A stretch of DNA of 64,000 nucleotides from Pedobacter zeae (lineage in GTDB: Bacteria > Bacteroidota > Bacteroidia > Sphingobacteriales > Sphingobacteriaceae): contig NZ_JACIEF010000002.1 in assembly GCF_014196715.1 (NCBI RefSeq), forward strand, positions 1,303,671 to 1,367,670. Reading direction: 5' to 3'. A model generated the notes under the pieces. The model was given only the letters and a program-made list of their open reading frames with translations, did not search any database and had not been told where the DNA came from. The stretch's first letter is position 1. Each line of letters opens with the position of its first letter. Positions 18,152-27,216 of the stretch are shown here, piece after piece. The translations under genes and the position numbers were made by a program.

Positions 18152-18757
18152 TTATTTCACTAATGATACCAGCGTTTGTTCCTTTGATTTTTCTCTTGCC
18201 TTATCAATATTGGGTAAGCGCATTTTGGCAATATTGTTTTCGACGGTTAAAGATGGATTTTCATTTTTTGTAAGTGCAGCGATGTCTCTCACCGTACTTG
18301 ATAAACATTTTAGCGTGAGCATAAATTGGCGGTCGATGTTCCTGATTTTTTGAAAATCAACTTTTGGACTAAAGTGTTCCATATTTGAAAGCTCGCTTTG
18401 TTTAAATTGGGTACTGTCTAAAAGAAGCAGCTTGTCTGTAATTTGGCTTAACACCGTATCTGAAAGATTTAAGCCCCGAATACCGATTACCCGGTTGTTT
18501 TTTACATAATAATCTAAGCCGTTAAAACTAATAAGGGTTAATTTCTCCCGGTTGATGATATATGCTGACTTTGGAAGGATGTGGTTTGAATGATTTTTAT
18601 TGAATGCCTTGCGCTGATCAGCCAGTTGCTCAATCAGAGCATTTCCGTTTAACCTGTCTAATCCTGTTTGCATGCTCTGAGCAAGAAGAGGAGTGGATAA
18701 GTAAGATAATGAGCCGGTTAAAAGGAATACAAGAGCGAATGATTTAGCGATTTTCAT
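18152..18757 (-). CDS. Exported protein of unknown function
   Basis: I do not recognise this protein of about 201 residues. A signal peptide starts MKIAKSFALVFLLTGSLSYL and ends near LLAQS. The mature part is mixed alpha/beta with Lys- and Asn-rich stretches and a short NRVIGIRGLNLS segment; there is no catalytic motif. The frame extends five codons upstream, but a TATCTTTG promoter element overlaps that extension, so I start at 18757. That makes the transcript nearly leaderless. Confidence 0.65.
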   Translation of the reverse strand: MKIAKSFALVFLLTGSLSYLSTPLLAQSMQTGLDRLNGNALIEQLADQRKAFNKNHSNHILPKSAYIINREKLTLISFNGLDYYVKNNRVIGIRGLNLSDTVLSQITDKLLLLDSTQFKQSELSNMEHFSPKVDFQKIRNIDRQFMLTLKCLSSTVRDIAALTKNENPSLTVENNIAKMRLPNIDKAREKSKEQTLVSLVK

Positions 18758-18761
18758 GCAA

Positions 18762-18769
18762 CAAAGATA
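18762..18769 (-). promoter_or_regulatory. TAnnTTTG element immediately before the start of the 18152-18757 gene
   Basis: On the minus strand TATCTTTG ends four bases before the ATG at 18757. If it is a true -7 element, transcription starts at or next to the start codon. Confidence 0.45.
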
Positions 18770-18772
18770 CAT

Positions 18773-19109
18773 TCCTAATTGTTGTTTTTTAACTTTTTGT
18801 ATGTTTAATATTACGGTTTTATTTGGTTTTTGTGATTTTCTTGATGATAAAAATCAACTTTTGTTTAACAGTTACTTAATACTGAAAAAATATACCTGTT
18901 TACGGGGTTGCACAATACAAAATTATTGAACGGTATTGGCTGGTTTTTAACATGTACATTAAAAACACTTTATGATCTGACCGGCATTTATTTTTTATAT
19001 AATTTCTATCCTAACCGTTTAGTGTTGGCTGAACGTCATATATCTTTATTTAAACCAGACTTGGTTTTATTACAGATATTTTTGCAGCATAGATTTTATT
19101 CTTTTGATT
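18773..19109. other. Divergent AT-rich intergenic region
   Basis: This stretch separates the minus-strand exported protein from the plus-strand luciferase-like gene. It holds promoter elements at both ends (18762-18769 and 19077-19084). A 69-codon plus-strand frame at 18908 starts with TTG and looks like chance. Confidence 0.45.
19077..19084 (+). promoter_or_regulatory. TAnnTTTG promoter -7 element before the luciferase-like gene
   Basis: TATTTTTG fits the TAnnTTTG consensus and lies 25 bp before the ATG at 19110. No well-spaced -33 TTTG was found. Confidence 0.45.
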
Positions 19110-20117
19110 ATGGCTGATCACTTATTGAAAAATGTACGTTATTCCGTTCTCGATCTGGCAACCGTTTTAGATGGCTTTACTGCGGCAGATACCTTTAAAA
19201 CTAGCCTCGAATTAGCTAAACAGTCTGAAAATTTAGGTTATACGCGTTACTGGTTTGCCGAACACCATAATATGGCGGGTGTGGCCAGTTCGGCTACGGC
19301 CGTACTTATTGGTTACATTGCCGGTGGCACCCATAGCATTCGTGTAGGTTCAGGAGGCATTATGCTGCCGAACCATGCACCATTAATTGTGGCCGAACAA
19401 TTTGGTACACTGGCTTCGCTTTATCCCAACCGCATCGATTTGGGCTTGGGCAGGGCACCGGGAACCGACCAGGTAACGGCAATGGCTATCCGTGGCGAAA
19501 ATTTTAATGCCGTGCATAATTTTCCGAGGGATATTGATAAGCTGCAACAATTTTTTTCTGCTGATAATTACCGGGCAAGTGTAAGGGCCATTCCGGGAGA
19601 AGGATTGGATATCCCGATCTGGATATTAGGTTCGAGCACGGATAGCGCACGCTTAGCAGCAGAGAAAGGCCTGCCTTACGCTTTTGCAAGTCACTTTGCA
19701 CCAACCTATTTTGAGCACGCTATTTCCATCTATAGAAATAACTTTAAACCCTCTGAATTTTTACAGGAACCTTATGTAATGGCTTGTGTAAATGTGGTGG
19801 CTGCCGATACCGATGCAGAAGCCGAACGTTTATCAAGTTCGGTAAAACGTATGTTTTTAGGTGTTATAACTGGCAAAAGAGAATTACTGAAACCCGCAGT
19901 TGAGGATATGGATGTTTATTGGGACCAATTGGAAAAAGAAGCGGTACAGCAGATGTTATATTATTCTTTTATTGGTAGCCCCAAAACCATTAAAGAAAGT
20001 TTAGAAGCTTTTGTTGCCAAACATGGTGTAAACGAGATCATGAGTACTTCGCACATTTACGATCACCAGGCAAAATTGCTTTCAAATAAAATTTTTGCTG
20101 GCTTGTTTAAGGATTAA
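19110..20117 (+). CDS. LLM-class (luciferase-like) flavin-dependent oxidoreductase
   Basis: This 335-residue cytoplasmic protein is a bacterial-luciferase-like TIM barrel. Family blocks are YTRYWFAEHHNMAGVASSAT, VGSGGIMLPNHAPLIVAEQF, GLGRAPGTD and IWILGSSTDSARLAAEKGLP. These proteins use FMN or F420 for monooxygenation or reduction. This subgroup (GGGIMLPNHAPL, EHHN) is widespread and mostly of unknown substrate. The frame begins at a TTG two codons earlier, but the ATG at 19110 starts the expected protein. Confidence 0.88.
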   Translation: MADHLLKNVRYSVLDLATVLDGFTAADTFKTSLELAKQSENLGYTRYWFAEHHNMAGVASSATAVLIGYIAGGTHSIRVGSGGIMLPNHAPLIVAEQFGTLASLYPNRIDLGLGRAPGTDQVTAMAIRGENFNAVHNFPRDIDKLQQFFSADNYRASVRAIPGEGLDIPIWILGSSTDSARLAAEKGLPYAFASHFAPTYFEHAISIYRNNFKPSEFLQEPYVMACVNVVAADTDAEAERLSSSVKRMFLGVITGKRELLKPAVEDMDVYWDQLEKEAVQQMLYYSFIGSPKTIKESLEAFVAKHGVNEIMSTSHIYDHQAKLLSNKIFAGLFKD

Positions 20118-20132
20118 CACCAGCTTATCCCG

Positions 20133-20163
20133 GGACGCTGTCTGTTTATTAAGTGCAGCGTCC
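20133..20163 (+). terminator. Hairpin terminator after the luciferase-like gene
   Basis: GGACGCTG (20133-20140) pairs perfectly with CAGCGTCC (20156-20163) 15 bp after the stop and is followed by a T-rich stretch. Confidence 0.65.
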
Positions 20164-20632
20164 TGTTCGTTTTCTATCCTGCATGTTTCCATCATTAACT
20201 ACCAGGTTCACAGAGAAAAGATCACTGCGGGCACAAAGCTGGTCTGATAAAGTCTGCGGCAGTCTGCTAAAATCTGCGGGCGGCTAATCATTTAATGTTC
20301 CCGCAGATATTGTTGATAAGCGCAGAATTTATCCATATTCCATTCTACATTTTCCATCTTACATATTTCCACCGGATTGATCATATTGGATTTACAAATT
20401 CTGTAATTAACAATGGGTCAGCAAGACGCTATTCCATCATATAATCCGTAGAGCCTTTCTGAACTCTACAGACAGATCGTGGAGTGTCCGATCCATCTCC
20501 CGTTTTCCGTTTTCCCTTTTCTATCTTACCCCTTATATCTTCCATCATCAAACTCCATCACTTACTCTTTAAGATTTATTAATACTAAGGGAATATTGGA
20601 CTACTAGTTTTGCGGCGATAAAGCAGCATCCC
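20164..20632. repeat. Mosaic of palindromic repeats in a long intergenic region
   Basis: No gene is visible in this stretch. It contains ATCTGCGGG (20272-20280) paired with CCCGCAGAT (20300-20308), and GTAGAG (20448-20453) paired with CTCTAC (20464-20469). Between them are pyrimidine-rich runs of the TTTCCATCTTAC kind. The region looks like accumulated small palindromic elements in front of the sigma-factor promoter. Confidence 0.5.
20605..20612 (+). promoter_or_regulatory. TAnnTTTG promoter -7 element of the ECF sigma gene
   Basis: TAGTTTTG matches the Bacteroidota -7 consensus and lies 20 bp before the TTG start at 20633. Confidence 0.5.
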
Positions 20633-21196
20633 TTGAGCAAAATTTTACTTTCATCTTTACAGTGCGGAAGCCATCAGGCGATGGAAGAGATCTACCGGGT
20701 TTATTGGGAAGATATTTTTGATACTGCGCTTAAAAAAACCGGTGACGAAGCCATTGCACAGGATATTACCCAGGAGATTTTCATTTCGCTATGGGAAAAT
20801 CGTAAAACGATTAATCTGTCCGGAAACCTCGGCGCTTACCTGCACGGAGCGGTAAAATACAAGGTAATCAATCATTTCAGGTCGGGCAGCCTTAAAGAGC
20901 AGCACCACGCTGCGCTTACGGTATTAATGGACGAGAAACATGACGCTGCAGCCGATGATAAACTGCTGTTAAAAGAACTTCATTCAGAAGTGGATAGCGC
21001 CATTTCACTTTTGCCGGAAAAAATGCAACTGGTATTCTCGATGAGCCGGAAACAAGAGAAATCAATCAAAGAAATCGCTGCTGAGCTGGATGTTTCTGTG
21101 CAAACGGTAAAAAATCAAATTTCAGCAGCCTTAAAACTTCTCAAAAAAAGCCTGTCCTATATTCTGCTAATTGCCCTGCTGATGGGCTTAACATAA
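20633..21196 (+). CDS. FecI-like ECF RNA polymerase sigma factor
   Basis: This is a 187-residue sigma-70 family protein with region 2 (AMEEIYRVYWEDIFDTALKK, DITQEIFISLWENRK) and region 4 (LPEKMQLVFSMSRKQEKSIK, IAAELDVSVQTVKNQISAAL). The start is TTG; the next in-frame Met would cut into region 2. The gene is followed by a FecR-type anti-sigma gene and a SusC receptor with an STN domain. That is the standard trans-envelope arrangement in which substrate binding outside releases the sigma factor. Its targets should include the susC/susD genes that follow. Confidence 0.92.
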   Translation: MSKILLSSLQCGSHQAMEEIYRVYWEDIFDTALKKTGDEAIAQDITQEIFISLWENRKTINLSGNLGAYLHGAVKYKVINHFRSGSLKEQHHAALTVLMDEKHDAAADDKLLLKELHSEVDSAISLLPEKMQLVFSMSRKQEKSIKEIAAELDVSVQTVKNQISAALKLLKKSLSYILLIALLMGLT

Positions 21197-21259
21197 AGTT
21201 AATTTACAGATAACATCTTTGGTTAGTACCCCTCTGCTTTTTAAACGACATGTATTTAA

Positions 21260-22207
21260 ATGACAGAGGAACAGGCAAAGGAACTGCTGCAGAAATACCT
21301 GGATCAGCAGGCAAATCCAAAAGAAGAAAAAAAAGTTGAAGAGTGGTATGCCACGCTCCAGGCAAAAGATGTTTTGGTATCAGCCGAGCAAAAAGCTGCA
21401 ATAGGAGAACAAATGTTGCTTGAGCTTAAGGCGGCAATGTACCAAAACACTAAACACAATAAGGTTCTAAAACTCCGGACTTTTTATAAGATAGCCGCTG
21501 CGGTACTGGTGATGGTTACACTTGGGCTAACGGTATGGAAAATGAGCGATCTGGCAAAACCAGCCGGAGATCAGCTTACGGCAATTACCGGAGCAACAGA
21601 AAGGAAGCGAATCATCTTGTCAGATGGTTCAGTGGTATTCCTTGGTCCGTCTGCAAAATTGAGCTATCCGAAAGTATTTGCAACAAACAGCCGCCAGGTT
21701 GCACTGAGAGAGGGTGAAGCTTTTTTTGATATTGCCCATCAGGAGAACAGGCCTTTCACTGTACATACCACAACTGGTGTTGACATAAAAGTTTTAGGAA
21801 CTTCTTTTAAGGTTAAATCTTATCGGGCCAGTAAACAGCTCGAGATTGCTGTAGTTACCGGTAAAGTTGCAGTTAGCAATAAAAAAGGCAAACTGGCTAC
21901 CCTGGTGAGGAACGACTCTTTAACGTATGATAAAAATGAAGGTATTGCAGCCATTCATAGAATAAAAGCACCGGCATTTATCAAATTCGCTTTTGATGGT
22001 GCAAGCCTTAACCAGGTCATCGCTAAACTCCAATATGTTTACAGCATTAAGATCCAACTGAACGATAGCGCTTTGGGCAATCTTAAAACCACCGCTTCTT
22101 TCAATAGCCGGCAATCGCCTGAAGAGATTTTGGATATTATCTGCAGCCTTCACCACTTAAAATTTAACGGATCAAAAAATCATAAAACATTTAATATACA
22201 CCGATGA
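21260..22207 (+). CDS. FecR family anti-sigma / signal transducer
   Basis: This 315-residue protein has a cytoplasmic N-terminal part (~1-75), one membrane segment (~77-95, FYKIAAAVLVMVTLGLTVW) and a periplasmic FecR domain. That domain is recognised by RIILSDGSVVFLGPSAKLSY, REGEAFFDIAHQENRPFTVH and IKVLGTSFKVKSY. A C-terminal STN-like extension (FDGASLNQVIAKLQYVYSIK) is typical of Bacteroidota members. It relays the signal from the SusC STN domain to the sigma factor encoded 63 bp upstream. Confidence 0.92.
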   Translation: MTEEQAKELLQKYLDQQANPKEEKKVEEWYATLQAKDVLVSAEQKAAIGEQMLLELKAAMYQNTKHNKVLKLRTFYKIAAAVLVMVTLGLTVWKMSDLAKPAGDQLTAITGATERKRIILSDGSVVFLGPSAKLSYPKVFATNSRQVALREGEAFFDIAHQENRPFTVHTTTGVDIKVLGTSFKVKSYRASKQLEIAVVTGKVAVSNKKGKLATLVRNDSLTYDKNEGIAAIHRIKAPAFIKFAFDGASLNQVIAKLQYVYSIKIQLNDSALGNLKTTASFNSRQSPEEILDIICSLHHLKFNGSKNHKTFNIHR

Positions 22208-22239
22208 GATGAGGATGTGATATAGAAATTATCTACGGT

Positions 22240-22254
22240 ACCGGTCAGACCGGT
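22240..22254 (+). other. Small hairpin in the fecR-susC intergenic space
   Basis: ACCGGT, CAG, ACCGGT forms a six-base stem with a three-base loop 33 bp after the fecR stop. With only 123 bp between the genes it could slow transcription and lower sigma/anti-sigma output relative to susC, or the reverse. It is weak evidence. Confidence 0.3.
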
Positions 22255-22330
22255 CGCCGCAATCTTTCTTCCTGGCAATAAAAGCCAGTATAATTAAAGC
22301 TTTACAAAATAAAACAAAACAAATTAAGCA

Positions 22331-25300
22331 ATGAAAACAACCTCCGCTAAGAGGAAAACAGCTCTTTATAAGATCATGAAATACTCATGTTTAACATTTA
22401 CAATCCTCTGTATTTTTTGCAGCTCTATTTTGGCTTCGGCAGGAATGGCACAAAAATTAGAGAAAACCACGGTTAACATTACCATCAGTAAAGGCCGTAA
22501 AATGACCGAGATCATCAAAGAAATCGAATCCCGCACCGGCCTTAGTTTTGTATACAACCCGGATCAGTTACAACAAAAAAACATGTTGGTAAGCGGCAAT
22601 TTCACTACAGAGCCGGTAAGGTCGCTTTTAGACAGGCTGGGCTTACAGGTGTTGGAAAAAGGCGGATACGTGATTTTAAACAACGCCGTAATCAACCAAC
22701 CAGACCGGATCATTACCGGGGTAGTAAAAGATACCACAGGTTTGGCGCTTCCGGGCGTTTCGGTAAAAGTATTGGGCACACAAAGCGGTACCATTACCGA
22801 TGGAAACGGTGCTTATCGCATTGAAGTTGGTGCTGATGCCGTGCTTTCCTTTTCCATGATCGGTTACCGTACCAAAGAGGTAAAGGTTGGCGATAGCCAG
22901 GTAATCAACATGGTTTTGAGCGAAGAGCGTTCTACACTTGCCGATGTAGTGGTGGTGGGTTACGGAACACAGAAAAAAGAAACCCTAACCGGGGCAATCA
23001 GTATTGTTGGCCTGGATAAACTTTCTTCCCGCTCATTAAACAGTGTGGGCGAGGTGCTGGCCGGAAAATCGCCCGGTGTGATTGTAACCAACGAAGGGGG
23101 AGATCCAACTTCTGCTCCCCGTATCAATATCCGTGGCGCAGGTGGTATTAACGGAGAAAATGTTCTTTATGTAATCGATGGGTCTATCTTTTCGGGTACC
23201 CCACAGCTTAATCCTAACGATATCGAATCGATATCGGTTTTAAAAGATGCATCTGCTGCCATTTACGGTGCCAGGGCTTCAGGCGGCGTGGTATTGATCA
23301 CGACTAAAAAAGGCAAAAGCGGTAAAATGCAGATCAGCTTTGATGCCAAACTCGGCCAGCAAAGCGCCTGGAGAAAACTACAGCCCTTAAATGCACAACA
23401 ACGTGCAGAGGTTGCGGCAACTGCAGCCAAAAACGGAGGGACTACCATATTACCGGCTTTTGATCCTTCTAAATATCCCGACGGACAGATTACCCGCACC
23501 AATTGGATGGACGAAGTGTTTAGAGATGGTTTGTTGCAGGACTATAACGCTGCTATTAACGGGGGCTCTGAAAAATCGAATTATTATTTAAGTTTTAATT
23601 ACCGCAATGCCGAAGGGATTGTATTAAATACCAAAACCAAACGTTACAACTTTCGCATTAATACCGAACATGAGGTAAGCAATTGGTTAAAAATTGGCGA
23701 AAACTTATCGTATAGCAGTACCAACGGAAATGGGGCCAATACCAGCAGCGATTATACAGGAGCCTTACTTTCTGCCATTTATTACCCAACCAACGGGACA
23801 CCTTATAATGCCGATGGAAGTTTTGCCGGGCTGCCTGGCGGACAGTATGCGGGAGATTATGGAGATATTGTTAACCCTGTTGCCGATTTACAGCGCATTG
23901 ATATCAATAACCCGGTAAATGTGCTGGTGGTTAATCCTTATGCTAATCTTAAGCTGGCTAAAGGTTTAACTTTCAGGTCGAACTTGAGCGTAACCAAAAC
24001 CGATGCTGCATTTAAAAGCTTTACCCCAAAAAGACCAGAAGTAGGAAAACCGGTGTTAAGTAATAGTTTAGTGGAAAGAAGCAATAAAGCCACCGACTTT
24101 TTAGCCGAGCAGGTTTTGAACTATAAAACATCCTTTGCCCAGCATCAGTTAGAGTTTACCGGTGGTTATACTTTCCAGAGAACCAAAAGTAGCGGGTTAT
24201 ATGCTTCGGGTGCCGGTTTTGATGATGAATCGCCTCAATACAGGTATTTGGTTAATGCAACGGTAATCCAGCCATCTTCAAGTTATTTTGATGCCAAAGC
24301 ACTTTCTTCCCTGTTTTTAAGGGCAAATTATAACTATGGAGAAAAATACCTTCTATCATTGATCGGTCGTCGTGATGGTTCTTCCATGTTGACCAAAGAA
24401 AACAGGTTCAAAAATTATGGATCCGTTTCTGCAGGTTGGGTAATCAGCAAGGAGGATTTTTTAAAAGATACGCGTTGGTTAAATGAGCTTAAATTAAGAG
24501 CCAGTTATGGCATTTTAGGAAACCTGGGCAGTCTTTCTTCATCAGCAGTAAACCCTTTGCTGAATGCAACCCAAAGTTATTTCGGGCAAAGCCCAACCTT
24601 ACAGAACGGTTACGTACAAACGGTGTTGGCCAATAAAAACCTCACCTGGGCTGAGTCGAAGCAAACCAACCTGGGACTTGATTTAGCTGCATTTGGCAGG
24701 TTTAGTTTGGTAGCTGATTATTTTATCAAAGAAACCAATAAAATGATCTTAACCAGAACGCTTCCGGGAACGGCCGGTTTAAATACGCAAACCATTAATG
24801 CAGGTCTTGTAAAAGATAAAGGTGTTGAATTGGGTTTAACTTATAACAGCGATAAAAATAAAGCTTTCACTTATACTGTTAACGCTACCCTGACCAAGAT
24901 CAACAATAAGGTAGAGGAATTGGCACCGGGTTTAGAGAACATTGCCGTGGGTACCAACTTCCGTAATGAGCTGGCTCCGCTTGCCATAAGGGTTGGACAG
25001 CCATTGTATAGTTACTATGTGTTAAAAACAGACGGTATTTTCCAAAGCCAGGCAGAAGCCGATAACTACAAAAATGCCAGCGGACAAAAGATCCAGCCCA
25101 ATGCCAAAGCCGGCGATTTTAAATTTGTAGATATGAATGGCGATGGTGCTATTGATGGTAAAGACCGTTATTTCGCAGGAAGTGCATATCCAGATTTCTC
25201 CTACGGGTTAAGCTTTAACGCAAGTTATAAAAATTTCGACTTTAATGTTTTTGCACAGGGTGTACAGGGCAATAAATTATTTAATGCTGTAAAACGCACT

Positions 25301-25678
25301 ACCTATAGTGCCAGCGGTCCGTCGTACAACAAACTGATAGGTATTTTAGATGCATGGTCGCCTGAAAATCCGGGAGGCAAAGTGCCGATTATTTCGACAA
25401 GTGATGCCAACGGAAACTTTAATGCTTCAGATTTTTATGTAGAAAATGGTTCTTACCTGCGTATCCGTAACGTAACCCTGGGTTACAGCTTGCCAAAATC
25501 GCTTGCCAATAAGTTAAAAACGGGTGCAGTTAGGGTTTATGCCACTGCAAACAACCTGTTCACCATTACCAAATACTCTGGTTTTGATCCGGAGATCGGA
25601 ATGGATAACAACGGACTGGATGTTGGCCGTTATCCGCAGGCACGCAGCTTTATCTTTGGTTTAAGTGTAAATTTATAA
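22331..25678 (+). CDS. SusC/RagA family TonB-dependent outer-membrane receptor with STN domain
   Basis: This protein has 1115 residues. After a signal peptide (~1-40) come an STN domain (~45-115), a carboxypeptidase-regulatory-like domain (~125-200), a plug (~205-320) and the barrel to the C-terminus. The regulatory-like domain shows VVKDTTGLALPGVSVKVLGT, and the plug shows VVVGYGTQKKETLTGAIS and NVLYVIDGSIFSG. The STN domain marks it as a signalling receptor working with the FecR/FecI pair just upstream. Together with the SusD protein encoded 14 bp downstream it imports a substrate. The enzymes that follow suggest a phosphorylated compound such as a glycerophosphodiester or phosphosugar; the receptor sequence itself does not show this. 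Confidence 0.94.
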   Translation: MKTTSAKRKTALYKIMKYSCLTFTILCIFCSSILASAGMAQKLEKTTVNITISKGRKMTEIIKEIESRTGLSFVYNPDQLQQKNMLVSGNFTTEPVRSLLDRLGLQVLEKGGYVILNNAVINQPDRIITGVVKDTTGLALPGVSVKVLGTQSGTITDGNGAYRIEVGADAVLSFSMIGYRTKEVKVGDSQVINMVLSEERSTLADVVVVGYGTQKKETLTGAISIVGLDKLSSRSLNSVGEVLAGKSPGVIVTNEGGDPTSAPRINIRGAGGINGENVLYVIDGSIFSGTPQLNPNDIESISVLKDASAAIYGARASGGVVLITTKKGKSGKMQISFDAKLGQQSAWRKLQPLNAQQRAEVAATAAKNGGTTILPAFDPSKYPDGQITRTNWMDEVFRDGLLQDYNAAINGGSEKSNYYLSFNYRNAEGIVLNTKTKRYNFRINTEHEVSNWLKIGENLSYSSTNGNGANTSSDYTGALLSAIYYPTNGTPYNADGSFAGLPGGQYAGDYGDIVNPVADLQRIDINNPVNVLVVNPYANLKLAKGLTFRSNLSVTKTDAAFKSFTPKRPEVGKPVLSNSLVERSNKATDFLAEQVLNYKTSFAQHQLEFTGGYTFQRTKSSGLYASGAGFDDESPQYRYLVNATVIQPSSSYFDAKALSSLFLRANYNYGEKYLLSLIGRRDGSSMLTKENRFKNYGSVSAGWVISKEDFLKDTRWLNELKLRASYGILGNLGSLSSSAVNPLLNATQSYFGQSPTLQNGYVQTVLANKNLTWAESKQTNLGLDLAAFGRFSLVADYFIKETNKMILTRTLPGTAGLNTQTINAGLVKDKGVELGLTYNSDKNKAFTYTVNATLTKINNKVEELAPGLENIAVGTNFRNELAPLAIRVGQPLYSYYVLKTDGIFQSQAEADNYKNASGQKIQPNAKAGDFKFVDMNGDGAIDGKDRYFAGSAYPDFSYGLSFNASYKNFDFNVFAQGVQGNKLFNAVKRTTYSASGPSYNKLIGILDAWSPENPGGKVPIISTSDANGNFNASDFYVENGSYLRIRNVTLGYSLPKSLANKLKTGAVRVYATANNLFTITKYSGFDPEIGMDNNGLDVGRYPQARSFIFGLSVNL

Positions 25679-25692
25679 TCACCACAATAACA

Positions 25693-27216
25693 ATGAAAAC
25701 GAATTTAAAATATATGGCCTTTGCCGCCCTTGCTGTTTTTTCATCATGTACCAAACAGCTTGATATTACACCCGAAGGTTCTCCGTCGGCACAAAATTTC
25801 TGGAAAACAAAAGAAGATGCGCTGAAAGCCGAAGGCGGAATGTACGAAAACTACAATGCCGAAGATTTTTACGGACGCGGGATGTTCTGGTTTATCAATG
25901 CCAGCGATGATATGGTTACCGGGCGTAACAAACCCGAGGCCGATAACATTAAAAACTTTAACCGTAGCTATGTAGGCGGTGGCTATACTGAAACCCAGTG
26001 GAGCATGCGCTATGCCATCATTAAACGGGCCAACGATATTATTACCAATGTACCGGGCATCAATATGGACGAAAGCTTAAAGAAACAGATCATTGGCGAT
26101 GCCTATTTCAATGCCGGGTTGGTCTATTTTCAATTGGCAGCAAATTATGGTAATGATAAAGCCGGTGTACCGATTGTTAAACCGGAAACCGATGCCGCTC
26201 AGCCCATTCCCCGTGCTAACAATGTAAATGAAAATTACGATTATATTATTTCGCTCCTGTTAAAGGCGGCCGATAACCTTCCGTTCTTTTCGGCAATGAA
26301 ACCTGGAGACTACGGTAAAGCACATAAAACTGCTGCATGGGCTTATCTCTCAAAAGTTTACCTTTATAAAAAGGATTATGCAAATGCAGCCAAATATGCA
26401 GATATGGTGATCAATTCAGGGCAGCACGATCTCATTAATACGGGTTTTGCCGATGTATTTAAAGCCGCTAACAACTGGTCGAAAGAATACATCTGGTCGG
26501 TGGTTTGTACGCCTAATGGTGGTGGTACAGGCTGGGGCAGTAAATTGCCCGGCGTAATGTTAACCAACAAAGCCTGGGGGATTTACAATGGCTGGGGCTA
26601 TTATTTGCCAACCAAAGAGCTTTATGATTCTTACGAAGCCGGCGATCAGCGCCGCGAGGCCACCATTTTAAAACCGGGCGATAAATTTATGTTTTTCGGG
26701 GCAGAGCGCAGTTTTACCAAAGATGGAGGAGCAACTTCAAATTACCAGTTTAAAAAATACATGGAGCCTTTTTCTTATGCCAACCCGATTCCAACACACG
26801 TTAATCCTAATGGTGATAATGGAACCACCGATTTAAATGTGCCTTTAATGCGTTATGCAGAAGTATTGCTTATCAAGGCCGAAGCGGCCATTAATTTAAA
26901 CGGTGCCGGAGCAGGCGATACGGAACTGAACAAAATCAGGGTTCGTGCCGGTTTAGGTACAAAGAGCGGAATGACTATTGACGACCTGAAGCGCGAACGC
27001 CGTAACGAACTGGCCGGAGAGTGGGCAGACCGTCACCGCGATTTGGTAAGATGGGGCGATGCACAGGCCACCTATGCCAAGCCATTGCATGATTACGATG
27101 GCCGTGTAATCTGGCCGGCGAGGACTTTTAACCCGCAGGTACACGATGTGTGGGCAGTGCCCCAAAGGGAAATAGATAACAGCGCAGGTGTAATTAAGCA
27201 AAACCCGGGATGGTAA
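25693..27216 (+). CDS. SusD/RagB family surface lipoprotein
   Basis: This 507-residue lipoprotein has its lipobox Cys at residue 19 (AVFSSC). It is TPR-like and shows SusD family blocks: ITPEGSPSAQNFWKTKEDAL, PLMRYAEVLLIKAEAAINLN, ERRNELAGEWADRHRDLVRW and VWAVPQREIDNS. SusD proteins cap the SusC barrel on the cell surface and capture substrate. The start is 14 bp after susC, and the stop overlaps the next start by 7 bp, so the three genes form one translational unit. Confidence 0.94.
   Translation: MKTNLKYMAFAALAVFSSCTKQLDITPEGSPSAQNFWKTKEDALKAEGGMYENYNAEDFYGRGMFWFINASDDMVTGRNKPEADNIKNFNRSYVGGGYTETQWSMRYAIIKRANDIITNVPGINMDESLKKQIIGDAYFNAGLVYFQLAANYGNDKAGVPIVKPETDAAQPIPRANNVNENYDYIISLLLKAADNLPFFSAMKPGDYGKAHKTAAWAYLSKVYLYKKDYANAAKYADMVINSGQHDLINTGFADVFKAANNWSKEYIWSVVCTPNGGGTGWGSKLPGVMLTNKAWGIYNGWGYYLPTKELYDSYEAGDQRREATILKPGDKFMFFGAERSFTKDGGATSNYQFKKYMEPFSYANPIPTHVNPNGDNGTTDLNVPLMRYAEVLLIKAEAAINLNGAGAGDTELNKIRVRAGLGTKSGMTIDDLKRERRNELAGEWADRHRDLVRWGDAQATYAKPLHDYDGRVIWPARTFNPQVHDVWAVPQREIDNSAGVIKQNPGW

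Noticed and set aside
18908..19117. 69-codon plus-strand frame with TTG start
   Set aside because: It overlaps the promoter and start of the luciferase-like gene and has an AT-driven composition rich in Leu/Phe/Tyr.
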